This document shows positions 11,863 to 20,934 of a stretch of 64,000 bases of DNA, in pieces (positions within the stretch are counted from its first letter, which is position 1; every line of letters begins with the position of its first letter). Source of the DNA: [Leptolyngbya] sp. PCC 7376 (GTDB lineage: Bacteria; Cyanobacteriota; Cyanobacteriia; Cyanobacteriales; MRBY01); NCBI RefSeq assembly GCF_000316605.1, contig NC_019683.1, positions 1,224,036-1,288,035 of the forward strand. The letters run 5' to 3'. The position numbers were made by a program, and so were the translations under genes. A model generated the notes under the pieces. That model made no database searches. It was given only the letters and a program-made list of their open reading frames with translations, and was not told the DNA's origin.

Positions 11863-11903
11863 ACTTGTCGGTTAAGCTAAATCAGTAAAACTAGAATGCC
11901 ATT

Positions 11904-12116
11904 ATGACAGACTTTAATACAGGCTATCCCAGTGTCCGCAAAATCCAAACCTGCATCAAAGACTCGACACAAACAGAAATTAAACTCCTGACGAATGATG
12001 TTTTGGTTGGCAAATTATTATGGCAAGATCCCTACTGTGTCTGTTTAGTTGATGCTGAGGATAAGCAAGTGATTGTTTCTCGGCAGGCGATCGCCTATCT
12101 CAAAGCCCAGACCTAA
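11904..12116 (+). CDS. hfq: Hfq (cyanobacterial type)
   Basis: A 70-residue Sm-fold protein (MTDFNTGYPSVRKIQTCIKD). It fits the short, divergent cyanobacterial Hfq class: two Sm-like segments (TEIKLLTNDVLVGKLLWQDP and VCLVDAEDKQVIVSRQAIAYL). In model cyanobacteria this Hfq is needed for type IV pilus motility and binds the pilus ATPase PilB rather than acting mainly as an sRNA chaperone; that role is family knowledge. It is directly followed by an M23 peptidase gene on the same strand. Confidence 0.88.
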   Translation: MTDFNTGYPSVRKIQTCIKDSTQTEIKLLTNDVLVGKLLWQDPYCVCLVDAEDKQVIVSRQAIAYLKAQT

Positions 12117-12182
12117 CGTCCGGTAATCGTGGGATTGACGCTGCATATATTCTTGATTTTTAACCCTACTCCTTTTTCTATA

Positions 12183-13091
12183 ATGACGATGCTCCGCACG
12201 ATATTTTTAAGTACGGTTACTGCCCTCACAATGTCGACGGGAAGTTTGGCCCAAACCGAACCCCAACTTCAGGTAGAGCTATCTCCGAGCAGTCCGAAGT
12301 TAGGGGAAAGTATGGTGGTTGAAATCGATCCACCTGGCAACCTGCCACCAGAAAATGCTGGACAGCTAACCGTTAGTTTTACGAAAAGTGGCGCGACCCA
12401 AGCTGACAGCTATCCTGCTTTCCCTATTGATGCGGCTGGCGATCGCTACCGAGCTCTTATTCCAACTTCTCCCCTCGATAACCATGGTCGTACTGTCCTC
12501 AGAGTGAGTGATGGCAACGAAACTCGCAACATTGCCGTATGGGTTCAAAATCGCTCTTTTCCGACCCAACGAATCACGATTACGGGTGCGGCATCTGGTG
12601 GCGCTACCCAATATGAACTCGATCGTGTCGCTGCATTTAAAGCCATCGTTTCCCCAACCAAGTATTGGAGCGGCAAACTTGTCCGTCCTAACAATGGACG
12701 CATTTCGACAATTTTTGGCGTACGACGTTACTACAATGGCGTATTCGCAAAGGACTACTACCACCGTGGCATTGACTATGCAGCAGGCTACGGTTCCCCA
12801 GTGGTTTCCCCTGCTGCTGGAAAAATTGCTTTGATTGACTATGAAAAAAATGGTTTTCGCGTCCACGGCAATACAGTCGGAATTGACCATGGCCAAGGTG
12901 TCATCAGTATCATGCTGCACCTCAATAGCATTCCAAGTACCCTCAAGGAGGGCGATCTCGTCCAGGCAGGACAACAGGTTGGGACAGTAGGTTCTACAGG
13001 CGCTTCCACCGGTCCTCATCTCCACTGGGGGTTTTATGTAAATGGTGTCGCAGTTGATCCTGTGCCGTGGCGATCGCAGGGAATGGATTAA
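12183..13091 (+). CDS. M23 family metallopeptidase (LytM-type), secreted
   Basis: The protein from the ATG at 12183 is 302 aa: MTMLRTIFLSTVTALTMSTG followed by SLAQ looks like a signal peptide. A beta-sandwich linker domain precedes the C-terminal M23 peptidase. The metal-binding motifs are HRGIDYAAGYGSPV (first His and Asp) and the STGPHLHWGFY pair of histidines. Such enzymes cut peptidoglycan cross-bridges or activate amidases, in the periplasm. The catalytic residues look complete, unlike many degenerate LytM proteins. An upstream in-frame ATG at 12129 would give a longer leader and is less likely. The start is 66 bases after the hfq stop; co-transcription is possible. Confidence 0.88.
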   Translation: MTMLRTIFLSTVTALTMSTGSLAQTEPQLQVELSPSSPKLGESMVVEIDPPGNLPPENAGQLTVSFTKSGATQADSYPAFPIDAAGDRYRALIPTSPLDNHGRTVLRVSDGNETRNIAVWVQNRSFPTQRITITGAASGGATQYELDRVAAFKAIVSPTKYWSGKLVRPNNGRISTIFGVRRYYNGVFAKDYYHRGIDYAAGYGSPVVSPAAGKIALIDYEKNGFRVHGNTVGIDHGQGVISIMLHLNSIPSTLKEGDLVQAGQQVGTVGSTGASTGPHLHWGFYVNGVAVDPVPWRSQGMD

Positions 13092-13197
13092 AATAGTCCC
13101 CCTAGATTGAACACCTTCAGCTCTAGAATTAGCTTGCATTCCTGTTAACTATTTAAAATTCCATTCCAGTCTTGAAATTTTGTAGATAATTAAGAAT

Positions 13198-13272
13198 ATG
13201 AGCGTTCTAGCATTTACACACGAAGATGTATGGGAAATTCCGGGCAGGGGAACTATTATTTCTGTAGGCTAG
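13198..13272 (+). pseudogene. 24-codon ORF resembling the start of an EF-Tu-like beta-barrel domain
   Basis: MSVLAFTHEDVWEIPGRGT followed by IISVG and stop. The segment F-x-x-EDV-x-x-I-x-GRG resembles the start of EF-Tu domain 2 and of small EF-Tu-like cyanobacterial proteins. It is probably a remnant whose downstream part has decayed, or a chance microORF. It lies in the 292-base gap between the M23 and ComFB-like genes, which otherwise shows nothing. Confidence 0.25.
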
Positions 13273-13383
13273 GACACATCAGAAGTTTGATGAAGTTTTT
13301 GCCTGCCGATGCCTGTTTGTCATTTTTTTACGCAAACATAAATCAGAAATTGGTATTTTTATCAGAGATTCACTAGCAAACCT

Positions 13384-13941
13384 ATGAGTATCGATCAAAT
13401 TGTTGAACAAGCCCTAAAGGATGGGTATCTGACCCCCAGCATGGAAGCGGAAGTGGGTCGTATATGCGATATGGCATCGGAGCTTTCTATTGAAGAATAT
13501 ATGGCTCTCGACCGGCTCATGGGTGCACTCCTTACCGGTGAAGTCGTCGCTGTTCCTCGTAAACAATTCATTAATGTGATGGAAGAACTGGTTATCAGTC
13601 GCTCCATTGCGCGGGTCGCAGAAATCGAAGCCACTAGCGAAGCATCTCTAGATGTTGGTGATATCGCAGCTTATGCCCTCAACCGTCTACCGCCTCTCTA
13701 TGCCACCACAGAAGAGGGTGCGGCCTATCAGCGCCAAAAAGCCCAAGAGGAATTACAAGATTTAATTAATCAGCAAGTCGATGAAGCTCTAGCCCGTTAC
13801 CTAGATCGTCCTGAATTCTATCCAGAGAGACAAGCCATTAGCTCGACGAAACAGGATGGTATGGTGTTGTCACAGGTGAGTAAGCTCCTCGGAGACTACG
13901 CGCCTAGCTTTGAGGGAAAAGCTCCGGTTTCTGAGGAATAA
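13384..13941 (+). CDS. ComFB-domain protein (late competence/c-di-GMP receptor family)
   Basis: This 185-residue protein has a ComFB-like domain at about residues 55-140: INVMEELVISRSIARVAEIE and DVGDIAAYALNRLPPLYATT. The ALNRLPPLY motif is typical. Cyanobacterial ComFB proteins bind cyclic dinucleotides (c-di-GMP, and cAMP in some) and influence motility, natural competence or cell size. No membrane segment is present. It lies just upstream of the sigG gene on the same strand, though there is a 104-base gap and co-transcription is not shown. Function in this strain is inferred from family. Confidence 0.8.
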   Translation: MSIDQIVEQALKDGYLTPSMEAEVGRICDMASELSIEEYMALDRLMGALLTGEVVAVPRKQFINVMEELVISRSIARVAEIEATSEASLDVGDIAAYALNRLPPLYATTEEGAAYQRQKAQEELQDLINQQVDEALARYLDRPEFYPERQAISSTKQDGMVLSQVSKLLGDYAPSFEGKAPVSEE

Positions 13942-14045
13942 AACGTAAACAGTTTTATTTCTGTCCACCTCAATGGAACTTTTACAATCGCCTTGATGTC
14001 AAATAAAGGGACATTGTTTAGCGAGATAAGTTCTTGAGCGAAGCC

Positions 14046-14705
14046 ATGAGTCAATCTCTCCAGCTTTCTGTTTCTTCCTATGAGGGAGTCGCCTCCCACG
14101 AATGTGTGTCACCGGAAAAGCTCTCTAATTATGATTTGATTCTCCGCTGCCAAGCGGAAAGTCAGCCGGAAAAAGCTGCGTTTGTGGAGTTACTACGGCG
14201 CTACCAGTCCCACGTGGATCGCTTGCTCTATCATCTTGCTCCCGATTGGCAGGATCGAGCTGATTTATCCCAGGAAGTCTGGATCCGCGTCTATCGCAAT
14301 ATTAGTCGCCTGAATGACCCGAAGAAATTTAAGGGTTGGCTCAGCCGCATCACAACAAATCTGTTTTATGACGAGTTGCGGAAGCGGAAGCGGGTTCGTC
14401 GTCCCTTATCTCTGGATAATAAGTTCCGGACTCAGGATGGCGAAATTAGTTGGGATGTACCTTCTGATGACCCAAGTCCTAATGATGATTTGGCAACGCA
14501 GGAGTTTTACGAGCACCTTAAGGGGGCGATCGCCCAACTCCCTGAAGCTTTCAGGACAACGATTGTCTTAAGGGAAATTGAAGGTTTACCTTACGAAGAA
14601 ATTGCTGAGATGACTGGTGTTTCCCTAGGCACAGTGAAATCTCGCATTGCTAGGGCTAGGGCAAAATTACAGGAAATGCTAAAGCCATATCTTAACGATA
14701 CGTAG
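14046..14705 (+). CDS. sigG: ECF-type (group 3) RNA polymerase sigma factor, SigG-like
   Basis: A 219-residue sigma-70 family protein with sigma2 (VELLRRYQSHVDRLLYHL, DLSQEVWIRVYRNISRL, GWLSRITTNLFYDELRKR) and sigma4 (LPEAFRTTIVLREIEGLPY, MTGVSLGTVKSRIARARAKL). No sigma1 or sigma3 domain, as expected for ECF factors. The ATG at 14046 is preferred over an in-frame TTG at 14034. The next gene, 85 bases on, encodes its probable anti-sigma factor, the same arrangement as sigG in Synechocystis. In cyanobacteria SigG is linked to envelope stress; that is family knowledge. Confidence 0.85.
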   Translation: MSQSLQLSVSSYEGVASHECVSPEKLSNYDLILRCQAESQPEKAAFVELLRRYQSHVDRLLYHLAPDWQDRADLSQEVWIRVYRNISRLNDPKKFKGWLSRITTNLFYDELRKRKRVRRPLSLDNKFRTQDGEISWDVPSDDPSPNDDLATQEFYEHLKGAIAQLPEAFRTTIVLREIEGLPYEEIAEMTGVSLGTVKSRIARARAKLQEMLKPYLNDT

Positions 14706-14790
14706 GCTGACAAATTATGGGTTAAAAGCCAGTTAAAAGCCCAACAAATTTTATATAATCCTGTATATAGAACAGGGTGGTGACGTAGAG

Positions 14791-15306
14791 ATGAAAAACA
14801 AACGTGTGAATACTGACCCCAACTTAGATATCAGCGCCATGACAGACGAGAAATTGGCACACATCGAACTCCTCAGTGCCTATATTGACGGGGAAGCAAC
14901 TCCTGAGGAATCACGCCAAGTTCAGGCTCTACTTGACCATGATCCTGAGTTTAAACGGCAATATCTTCACTTGCATCAAATTCGGCAAGGACTACAGGCG
15001 ATGCCAACGCCAGCAAGTCAATCCCACCGCAAACTCTCGAATCAAGTCTTTACTAGGCTCCGATGGCGAAAAGGCAAAGTTCTCTCCATATGGGGTAGTG
15101 GAGCGATCGCCGCGTTATTTATTGCAGGAGTGGTCAGTAATATTCCTCGCTCTAACCCAACAGAGCAATTTGCCAGGAATTCTCAACCCTCGACACCAAC
15201 GCTCTTAGAGCCAAATGAGTTTAATCAAGAGGAAGCACTCGTCGTAGCGCTCAATCGTCCAGTCTTACAAATTCCTAAATTGGCGACAGCGAGCGACACA
15301 CCATAG
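14791..15306 (+). CDS. Anti-sigma factor with one transmembrane segment
   Basis: A 171-residue protein. The N-terminal region (HIELLSAYIDGEATPEESRQ, LLDHDPEFKRQYLHLHQI) is the anti-sigma helical domain. A membrane segment at about residues 100-120 (ILSIWGSGAIAALFIAGVVS-like) is followed by a short periplasmic tail. The fold lacks the classical ZAS cysteines. It lies directly after sigG and is expected to hold SigG at the membrane until a signal releases it. A small inverted repeat (CCTGT/ACAGG, 14760-14776) lies in the leader and could be regulatory. Confidence 0.78.
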   Translation: MKNKRVNTDPNLDISAMTDEKLAHIELLSAYIDGEATPEESRQVQALLDHDPEFKRQYLHLHQIRQGLQAMPTPASQSHRKLSNQVFTRLRWRKGKVLSIWGSGAIAALFIAGVVSNIPRSNPTEQFARNSQPSTPTLLEPNEFNQEEALVVALNRPVLQIPKLATASDTP

Positions 15307-15361
15307 TTGCTGACATCTTTGGATCGACAGACTAATCGACAACAAAATACCAATATCTTTC

Positions 15362-15385
15362 AGGGAGGCGATCGCCTCCTTTTTT
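15362..15385 (+). terminator. Terminator formed by a HIP1 palindrome
   Basis: GGAGGC and GCCTCC flank a GATC centre, then a run of six T. The whole stem-loop is an extended HIP1 repeat. It ends the sigG-anti-sigma unit. Confidence 0.8.
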
Positions 15386-15536
15386 ATTTGCGTGATAGTT
15401 GCTCGTCTTCGTCGAGATTCAAGAATCTCATCTGCACCTTAAGGCCAATGCATCGACTTAAGACAATTCCTTCTTTAGACAGATAGCTATAGATCTATCT
15501 TTGGGAGATTATTAAAGATTTTTTCATAAAAAAAGC

Positions 15537-15566
15537 TTGGCATTTTGTAACATTCGTTAATATAAT
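15537..15566 (+). promoter_or_regulatory. Candidate sigma70-type promoter of ndhD
   Basis: TTGGCA at 15537-15542 and a perfect TATAAT at 15561-15566 are 18 bases apart. The hexamers lie 40 bases before the ndhD start, giving a short leader. Confidence 0.6.
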
Positions 15567-15605
15567 CGGAGTAATCGCAATAATAAGCATTTATTACTAC
15601 CTCTC

Positions 15606-17225
15606 ATGGATAGCTTACAAATTCCTTGGCTTACTTCGGCGATCGCCCTGCCTCTGATGGCGGCATTCGCGATTCCCTTCATCCCCGACAAAGACGGCAA
15701 AACAGTTCGTTGGTATACCCTCAGCGTTGCCCTCGCAGACTTTTGTCTCCTCATCACTGCCTTCTGGAATAACTACAGCCTTGGCAGCACAGAATTTCAG
15801 CTAACAGAAAAATTTGCGTGGATTCCCCAACTTGGGTTGAATTGGTCTTTGGGTGTTGACGGTTTGTCGATGCCCTTAATTGTTTTGGCAACGTTGATCA
15901 CGACGTTGGCAATCTTGGCATCATGGAATGTCACAAAGAAACCAAAGCTATTCGCTTTTTTGATGCTCGTCCTTCTGAGTGCACAGATTGGTGTATTTGC
16001 TGTACAGGATGTTCTCCTATTCTTCATCATGTGGGAATTGGAGCTTGTACCGGTTTATCTACTCATATCCATCTGGGGTGGTAAAAAACGCCTCTACGCA
16101 GCAACCAAATTCATTCTCTACACAGCATTGGGTTCTGTTTTTATCCTCGCATCAGCATTGGCTCTCGCATTTTATGGCGATAATCTGACCTTTGATATGC
16201 AAGAGCTTGGGATGAAAGATTACCCCATTATGCTTGAAACCCTCGCTTATGTTGGTTTCTTGATTGGTTTCGGAATGAAGTTGCCAATTTTCCCTCTCCA
16301 CACTTGGTTACCTGATGCTCACAGTGAAGCGTCTGCACCTGTGTCGATGATTTTGGCAGGTGTGTTATTGAAGATGGGTGGCTATGGTCTCATCCGTTTC
16401 AATATGGAGCTTCTCCCTGATGCTCACATCAAGTTTGCACCTCTGCTGATTATTCTCGGTATCGTCAATATCGTTTACGGTGCGCTGACTGCTTTCGGTC
16501 AAACAAATCTCAAGCGTCGTCTTGCTTCCTCTTCGATTTCCCACATGGGTTTTGTCTTAATCGGTATTGCATCCTTTACTGATGTCGGTATGAACGGTGC
16601 AGTCCTTCAAATGCTGTCCCACGGTTTTATCGCAGCGGCACTGTTTTACCTCTCGGGTGTAACCTATGACCGCACTCATACTCTGATGATGGATGAGATG
16701 AGTGGTATTGGAAAATTAATGCCCAAGACTTTTGCGATGTTCACGGCAGCAGCTATGGCATCCCTCGCATTACCCGGTATGAGTGGCTTTGTGAGTGAGC
16801 TAACAATTTTCCTCGGCCTCAGCGAAAGTGATGTTTACAGCTCTAGTTTTAAGGTGATTGCGGTCTTCTTGACAGCTGTGGGCGTAATTTTAACGCCAAT
16901 TTATTTGCTCTCAATGTTGCGCGAAATTTTCTACGGCGATCGCCCTGCGAAGTTAGAAAAATCAATGCCTAATGGTTCTGATGCAAAGCCTCGCGAAATC
17001 TTTATTGCAGCCTGTTTAATTGCGCCAATTATTGCGATTGGTCTATATCCTAAGTTGGCAATGCGTACCTACGATGTGAAAACGGTAGAAGTGGCGAGTA
17101 AGGTTCGTTCTTCTTTACCTGTTTACGCTCAAAAAGCCTCTGAGAATCAAGGATTACAAGCCAATCAAGTACTTGAGGCAATGCACACTCCCGCAATGAT
17201 TGCGCCGAGTTTGCCGAACTCCTAG
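15606..17225 (+). CDS. ndhD: NAD(P)H-quinone oxidoreductase subunit 4 (NDH-1 subunit D)
   Basis: This 539-residue, highly hydrophobic protein belongs to the proton-pumping antiporter-like subunits of the cyanobacterial NDH-1 complex in the thylakoid membrane. Motifs include [38 protein letters not shown] and [16 protein letters not shown], with about 14 membrane segments. Cyanobacteria carry several ndhD paralogues: D1/D2 in respiratory and cyclic-flow complexes, D3/D4 in CO2-uptake complexes. The high similarity to the plastid-type NdhD suggests the D1/D2 class, but the paralogue cannot be fixed here. No ndhF is adjacent. It is ended by a hairpin terminator. Confidence 0.92.
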   Translation: MDSLQIPWLTSAIALPLMAAFAIPFIPDKDGKTVRWYTLSVALADFCLLITAFWNNYSLGSTEFQLTEKFAWIPQLGLNWSLGVDGLSMPLIVLATLITTLAILASWNVTKKPKLFAFLMLVLLSAQIGVFAVQDVLLFFIMWELELVPVYLLISIWGGKKRLYAATKFILYTALGSVFILASALALAFYGDNLTFDMQELGMKDYPIMLETLAYVGFLIGFGMKLPIFPLHTWLPDAHSEASAPVSMILAGVLLKMGGYGLIRFNMELLPDAHIKFAPLLIILGIVNIVYGALTAFGQTNLKRRLASSSISHMGFVLIGIASFTDVGMNGAVLQMLSHGFIAAALFYLSGVTYDRTHTLMMDEMSGIGKLMPKTFAMFTAAAMASLALPGMSGFVSELTIFLGLSESDVYSSSFKVIAVFLTAVGVILTPIYLLSMLREIFYGDRPAKLEKSMPNGSDAKPREIFIAACLIAPIIAIGLYPKLAMRTYDVKTVEVASKVRSSLPVYAQKASENQGLQANQVLEAMHTPAMIAPSLPNS

Positions 17226-17270
17226 GGTTCAAGCTATCCATTTCTTTTACAATTAAGTAAGCTAAATCGA

Positions 17271-17292
17271 GAGTCCTACGGGGCTCTTTTTT
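17271..17292 (+). terminator. Rho-independent terminator after ndhD
   Basis: GAGTCC pairs with GGGCTC (one G-U) across a TACG tetraloop and is followed by six T. Confidence 0.85.
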
Positions 17293-17331
17293 GTTGGGAA
17301 TTTTTTAATGGTGAGGCGATCGCCGCAATCT

Positions 17332-18519
17332 TTAAACGGCGCAGGCCCCTTTCACACGACATCCAACGCCACCTCGCTCTTGCAGACTTTTGTGAGTGAG
17401 TTCTCGTGGCGAAAAAATCACATCGCTAACCACTTGCCATTCTTGTATCATTAGCTCCCGGAAGCGTTCTTCTTGTTCTGGAGCTGCTCCATTCGTGACG
17501 TAATAGTTTTTTCCATCTTTGGCCTCAACAAATTCACCATTGCAGAAGTTATAAAACACGCCATTGGCAAGGTTTTCTCGTTTCACTTCCAGCCCTGCTC
17601 GTCGCAAATCTTCTACCGCACTATTTTCGAGGGTGTGCTGCAATTGAGTTAAAGTGGCCATCGTTTCAGTGGTGGTGCAAGGAGCCAGCTCCACCATTTC
17701 CAAAGCATTTTTCAGGGCTTCTTCGCTATCATTCACCACAACAATTCCTTGACCTAAAAATAAAATCCCCATGTCAATATGAAATTGGCCAGGCTGCTCC
17801 ACAGGAATAATTTGCGCCGCACTCTCTAATTTGAATTCTTCTGCCAGTAACTCCCGGAGGCGATCGCCTGTTATCCCTTTCAGATGCGCCGTGGCATCAA
17901 TCGCGTCTTTACCAATCAGAACCAGGGTTTGACCTTTAGCATCTTCTCCGACAAGCATGTTGCCCCCCTCGATGTATGCGGGTAAGGGTTGCACCGACTG
18001 GCCTCGAACTTCAGCTGCGGCGAGCTGTTGCGGAATCATTTCTGCCCTCTTCACATTGACTCCAAGGGGAATCCACAGATGATCTTCCTCTAAAATTTGT
18101 TCGAGAATCTCGGATTCAATTTTTCTTTGCCAGCGCGATCGCCGCCCTTCTGTCATCGCCTCAACTAAAAGATCAAGCTTACAATCCAAAGGCACTGCAA
18201 CTGTTCCGTCATCAAACACTTCGAGACTGTCCTCAGCCCACTTCAGCACTGGTGTTTCACTCACTATCACTCGGTAATCTAGTTGCGAAAATTGAGACTG
18301 AGACAACTCTGATTCGATATCGACTTCACCTTCACCATGGGTCAAAATTTCGAGCTTGAGACCTAATTTTTGGGCTTGGCTCGCGAAAAACCGAAGATAA
18401 GCTAATTCTGTTTCGACAGGCTGACCGTCGGTATGGCTGCGGGAATAGTGGATATACCAAAGATTTGTACCGCCACTCGGTGTTTTGCGATGTAGGGGTG
18501 ATCGCCTTGTCTGTCCCAT
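17332..18519 (-). CDS. Amidinotransferase/deiminase-fold (GME superfamily) protein
   Basis: A 395-residue protein with guanidine-modifying superfamily features: EGGNMLVGEDAKGQTLVLIG (the conserved acidic/Gly loop), FHIDMGILFLGQGIVVVND (catalytic His region) and a C-terminal GGVGCRVKGACA that supplies candidate nucleophilic cysteines. These enzymes (arginine/agmatine deiminases, dimethylarginine hydrolases) attack guanidino carbons. The substrate is not clear, and the classic GGGxxHC motif of agmatine deiminase is altered. The start is fixed by an in-frame stop two codons upstream of the ATG. It is convergent with ndhD and divergent from the folate cluster. Confidence 0.65.
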   Translation of the reverse strand: MGQTRRSPLHRKTPSGGTNLWYIHYSRSHTDGQPVETELAYLRFFASQAQKLGLKLEILTHGEGEVDIESELSQSQFSQLDYRVIVSETPVLKWAEDSLEVFDDGTVAVPLDCKLDLLVEAMTEGRRSRWQRKIESEILEQILEEDHLWIPLGVNVKRAEMIPQQLAAAEVRGQSVQPLPAYIEGGNMLVGEDAKGQTLVLIGKDAIDATAHLKGITGDRLRELLAEEFKLESAAQIIPVEQPGQFHIDMGILFLGQGIVVVNDSEEALKNALEMVELAPCTTTETMATLTQLQHTLENSAVEDLRRAGLEVKRENLANGVFYNFCNGEFVEAKDGKNYYVTNGAAPEQEERFRELMIQEWQVVSDVIFSPRELTHKSLQERGGVGCRVKGACAV

Positions 18520-18707
18520 GGATCATTAGCCATCAAAATATCTGTGCCAGTATAAACCGACCTCAGCCCCTCGGCGATCGCCACCCAACAGTTCACCCAA
18601 ATTTATGATCCCATCAACCCAATACAGTTACCGTTTATACCAGCCCACAATCTTTGCCTTTTCTTAAGGAATAAGTTAGATTCTATGAGTTCTAAGTTTG
18701 AGAAGGC

Positions 18708-19448
18708 ATGACTCGTCAACAAACAGCCCTGATCACAGGCGCAGCGAAACGCATTGGCGCGGCGATCGCCCACACATTAGCTGCAGAAGGCATTAACCTA
18801 GTTCTCCATTACCGCTCCTCTCAAGCCGAAGCAGAAAAATTAGCCGCAGAGCTAGCCGAATTTAACGTTTCTATCGACCTCGTATCCGCCGATCTCCTTG
18901 ACCCGGAGAGTGTGCAGGCAATGATTCAGACCATTAAACAAAAGACGCCCAAGATCGATATTCTGATCAACAATGCGTCGATGTTCAACAAAGAAAGCTT
19001 GTCTACTCTTGATGCTCAAAACCTCTGGAACAATATCCAAGTCCATGCGATGCAGCCCTTTGAGCTGACCAAAGCTTTTTTTGACAAAGACTCCACCAGC
19101 GGCAACGTCATCAACTTTCTGGACACCCGGATTTACGGCTATGACTACGAGCATGTGCCCTACCACCTGAGCAAGAAAATGCTTCATAGCCTCACGAAGA
19201 TGTTGGCATGGGAGCTCTCCCCAAATGTCCGCGTCAATGCGATCGCCCCCGGCCCCATTTTGCCGCCAGTAAATGCGGAAGGAGATGAGCGCGTCAATGC
19301 TGTGATTGCCCAAACTCCCCTTGCGCGGTTCGGTGGCCCAGAGAATATCACCCAAACCGTGCTGTTTTATCTAAAAAATGACTTTATTACCGGTCAAGTA
19401 ATTTGTGTAGATGGTGGCTTCCACCTAGGAGAAAATTTTTATGTCTAA
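18708..19448 (+). CDS. SDR-family pteridine reductase-like oxidoreductase
   Basis: This 246-residue short-chain dehydrogenase has the cofactor motif TGAAKRIGAAIA, where the Arg (TGxxxRxG) is typical of pteridine reductases and FolM, NNAS at the substrate site, and the catalytic YHLSKKMLHSLTK. The last helix ends ITGQVICVDGGFHLGENFYV. Its stop overlaps the folB start (8 bases), so the three genes from 18708 to 20362 form one folate/pterin operon. That context favours dihydrobiopterin/dihydrofolate reduction over a generic oxidoreductase. Substrate remains inferred. Confidence 0.8.
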   Translation: MTRQQTALITGAAKRIGAAIAHTLAAEGINLVLHYRSSQAEAEKLAAELAEFNVSIDLVSADLLDPESVQAMIQTIKQKTPKIDILINNASMFNKESLSTLDAQNLWNNIQVHAMQPFELTKAFFDKDSTSGNVINFLDTRIYGYDYEHVPYHLSKKMLHSLTKMLAWELSPNVRVNAIAPGPILPPVNAEGDERVNAVIAQTPLARFGGPENITQTVLFYLKNDFITGQVICVDGGFHLGENFYV

Positions 19449-19809
19449 CCCCAAGAAACTCGATAAAGTCTATATTCGCGATCTCAGCCTCCGCTGCATT
19501 ATCGGCATCTTCCCCGAAGAACGTACGAAAAAGCAGGACATTGTGATCAATGTGACGATGGAAGCGGATCTACGTAACGCTGGCAAAACCGATAGCATCG
19601 AAGATACCGTTGATTACAAGCGCATCACCAAAGCGATTTTGGCGGCGATCGAACCTTCCAGCTATAACCTCATCGAGAAAATTGCTCAGGTTATTGCAGA
19701 TATCTGCTTTACCGATGAGTTAGTGCAAACGGCTGAAGTTATCATCGATAAGCCCGGTGCTCTCAGATTTGCGAAAGCTCCCGCTGTTAGCATTTACCGA
19801 GAACGCTAA
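19441..19809 (+). CDS. folB: Dihydroneopterin aldolase
   Basis: A 122-residue FolB that converts dihydroneopterin to 6-hydroxymethyl-dihydropterin in folate synthesis. The sequence shows VYIRDLSLRCIIGIFPEERT at the start, TVDYKRITKAI, SSYNLIEKIAQVIADICF (conserved Glu) and a C-terminal KPGALRFAKAPAVSI, all matching the family. It overlaps the upstream reductase gene and is ten bases from folK, so translation is probably coupled. Confidence 0.95.
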   Translation: MSNPKKLDKVYIRDLSLRCIIGIFPEERTKKQDIVINVTMEADLRNAGKTDSIEDTVDYKRITKAILAAIEPSSYNLIEKIAQVIADICFTDELVQTAEVIIDKPGALRFAKAPAVSIYRER

Positions 19810-19819
19810 AGAAAAATCA

Positions 19820-20362
19820 ATGAATCGCATCTACCTGAGTGTCGCCTCCAATATCCAACCGGAAGCCAATATTTTCGCAGCAATGGAGGCGTTAATACCA
19901 ACATGCAAGTTATTAGCGTTATCTCGCTGTTTTGTAACAGATGCGATTCCAGCGCCTGATCAGCCTCCCACCAAGGATTTGCCCTACTACATCAACTGTG
20001 TGGCTTTGATAGAAACAAATTATGAGGCAGAAGCATTTAAGTTTGAGGTTTTGCGTCAACTAGAGGAAACGTTGGGTCGTGTTCGCACCGCCGATAAATA
20101 TGCACCTCGTCCGATTGACCTCGATATTTTGCTGTTTAATGACGATGTTATTCAGCAGGAGAACCTTCAAATTCCTGACTCGGACATTATTAAACGTTGG
20201 TTTTTGGCGCAGGGAATTTTGGATACCACTCCAGATCTCCAATTGCCTAACACAGACCAGCCTCTCCAATTTTATTTAGAACCGCTCCTCGAAACGTTCT
20301 ACGCCACAAATCAGTCTTTTCGTGAAGATGAGCAGCTCCGAGAAAAGATTTTGGCACTCTAA
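19820..20362 (+). CDS. folK: 2-amino-4-hydroxy-6-hydroxymethyldihydropteridine pyrophosphokinase
   Basis: The 180-residue product follows folB in the folate pathway. The HPPK signature is RTADKYAPRPIDLDILLFND; the N-terminus MNRIYLSVASNIQPEANIFA carries the conserved SxAsN start, and an LPYYINCVAL segment matches the substrate pocket. The ATG at 19820 is chosen because it starts the conserved N-terminus; the frame is open further upstream inside folB. Last gene of the operon, followed by a convergent degraded gene. Confidence 0.93.
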   Translation: MNRIYLSVASNIQPEANIFAAMEALIPTCKLLALSRCFVTDAIPAPDQPPTKDLPYYINCVALIETNYEAEAFKFEVLRQLEETLGRVRTADKYAPRPIDLDILLFNDDVIQQENLQIPDSDIIKRWFLAQGILDTTPDLQLPNTDQPLQFYLEPLLETFYATNQSFREDEQLREKILAL

Positions 20363-20934
20363 TTTTCAATCAAAACTACTATTTATCTAATCTCTCGATA
20401 ATGCGAAAGTAGGCAACAACTGGATTTCCCAAATTCAAAGGTAAAGCTTTTAATATACCGCAATCAATTCTGTAAGTTTTAGACCCGAAACGGAAAAGAA
20501 TATCTCCATTCTCTCGTGCTTTTACTCTTTGCCTTAAACTCCGGCTCTCTTCACTCACATGACTTTCTCCAACCTGTTCTTCTATCAAGACTAATTCAGC
20601 ATCTAAATGATTAAGTTCATCCAAAATTCTGACAGTATCTATTTCAAGACTATTAATTTCGGTCTAGAGTAGCTTGCCTGCGTGCTTCAATCCTAATAAT
20701 TTCAGTGAGTTTGGCGCGCTCTTCTTCGAGTACTTGTATTTTCTCCTCTTCAGTTTTCGCTTGATTAATTAGTTTCTCTATTTCTGGGACTTTAGATAAG
20801 TTATTTATCATTTCACTATCATCTCGACTGATTGTATATCCGAGCAAAGTCAAACCGATAGGAGCAACAATCGCAGCACTAATACCAAACAATGGAACAA
20901 AGCGGTTATCTTTCCCTGATTGGATACCTAAATA

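Noticed and set aside
12366..13139. Long open frame (257 codons) opposite the M23 peptidase gene
   Set aside because: Codon pattern and cysteine-rich nonsense composition show it is the complement of the real gene, which has clear catalytic motifs.
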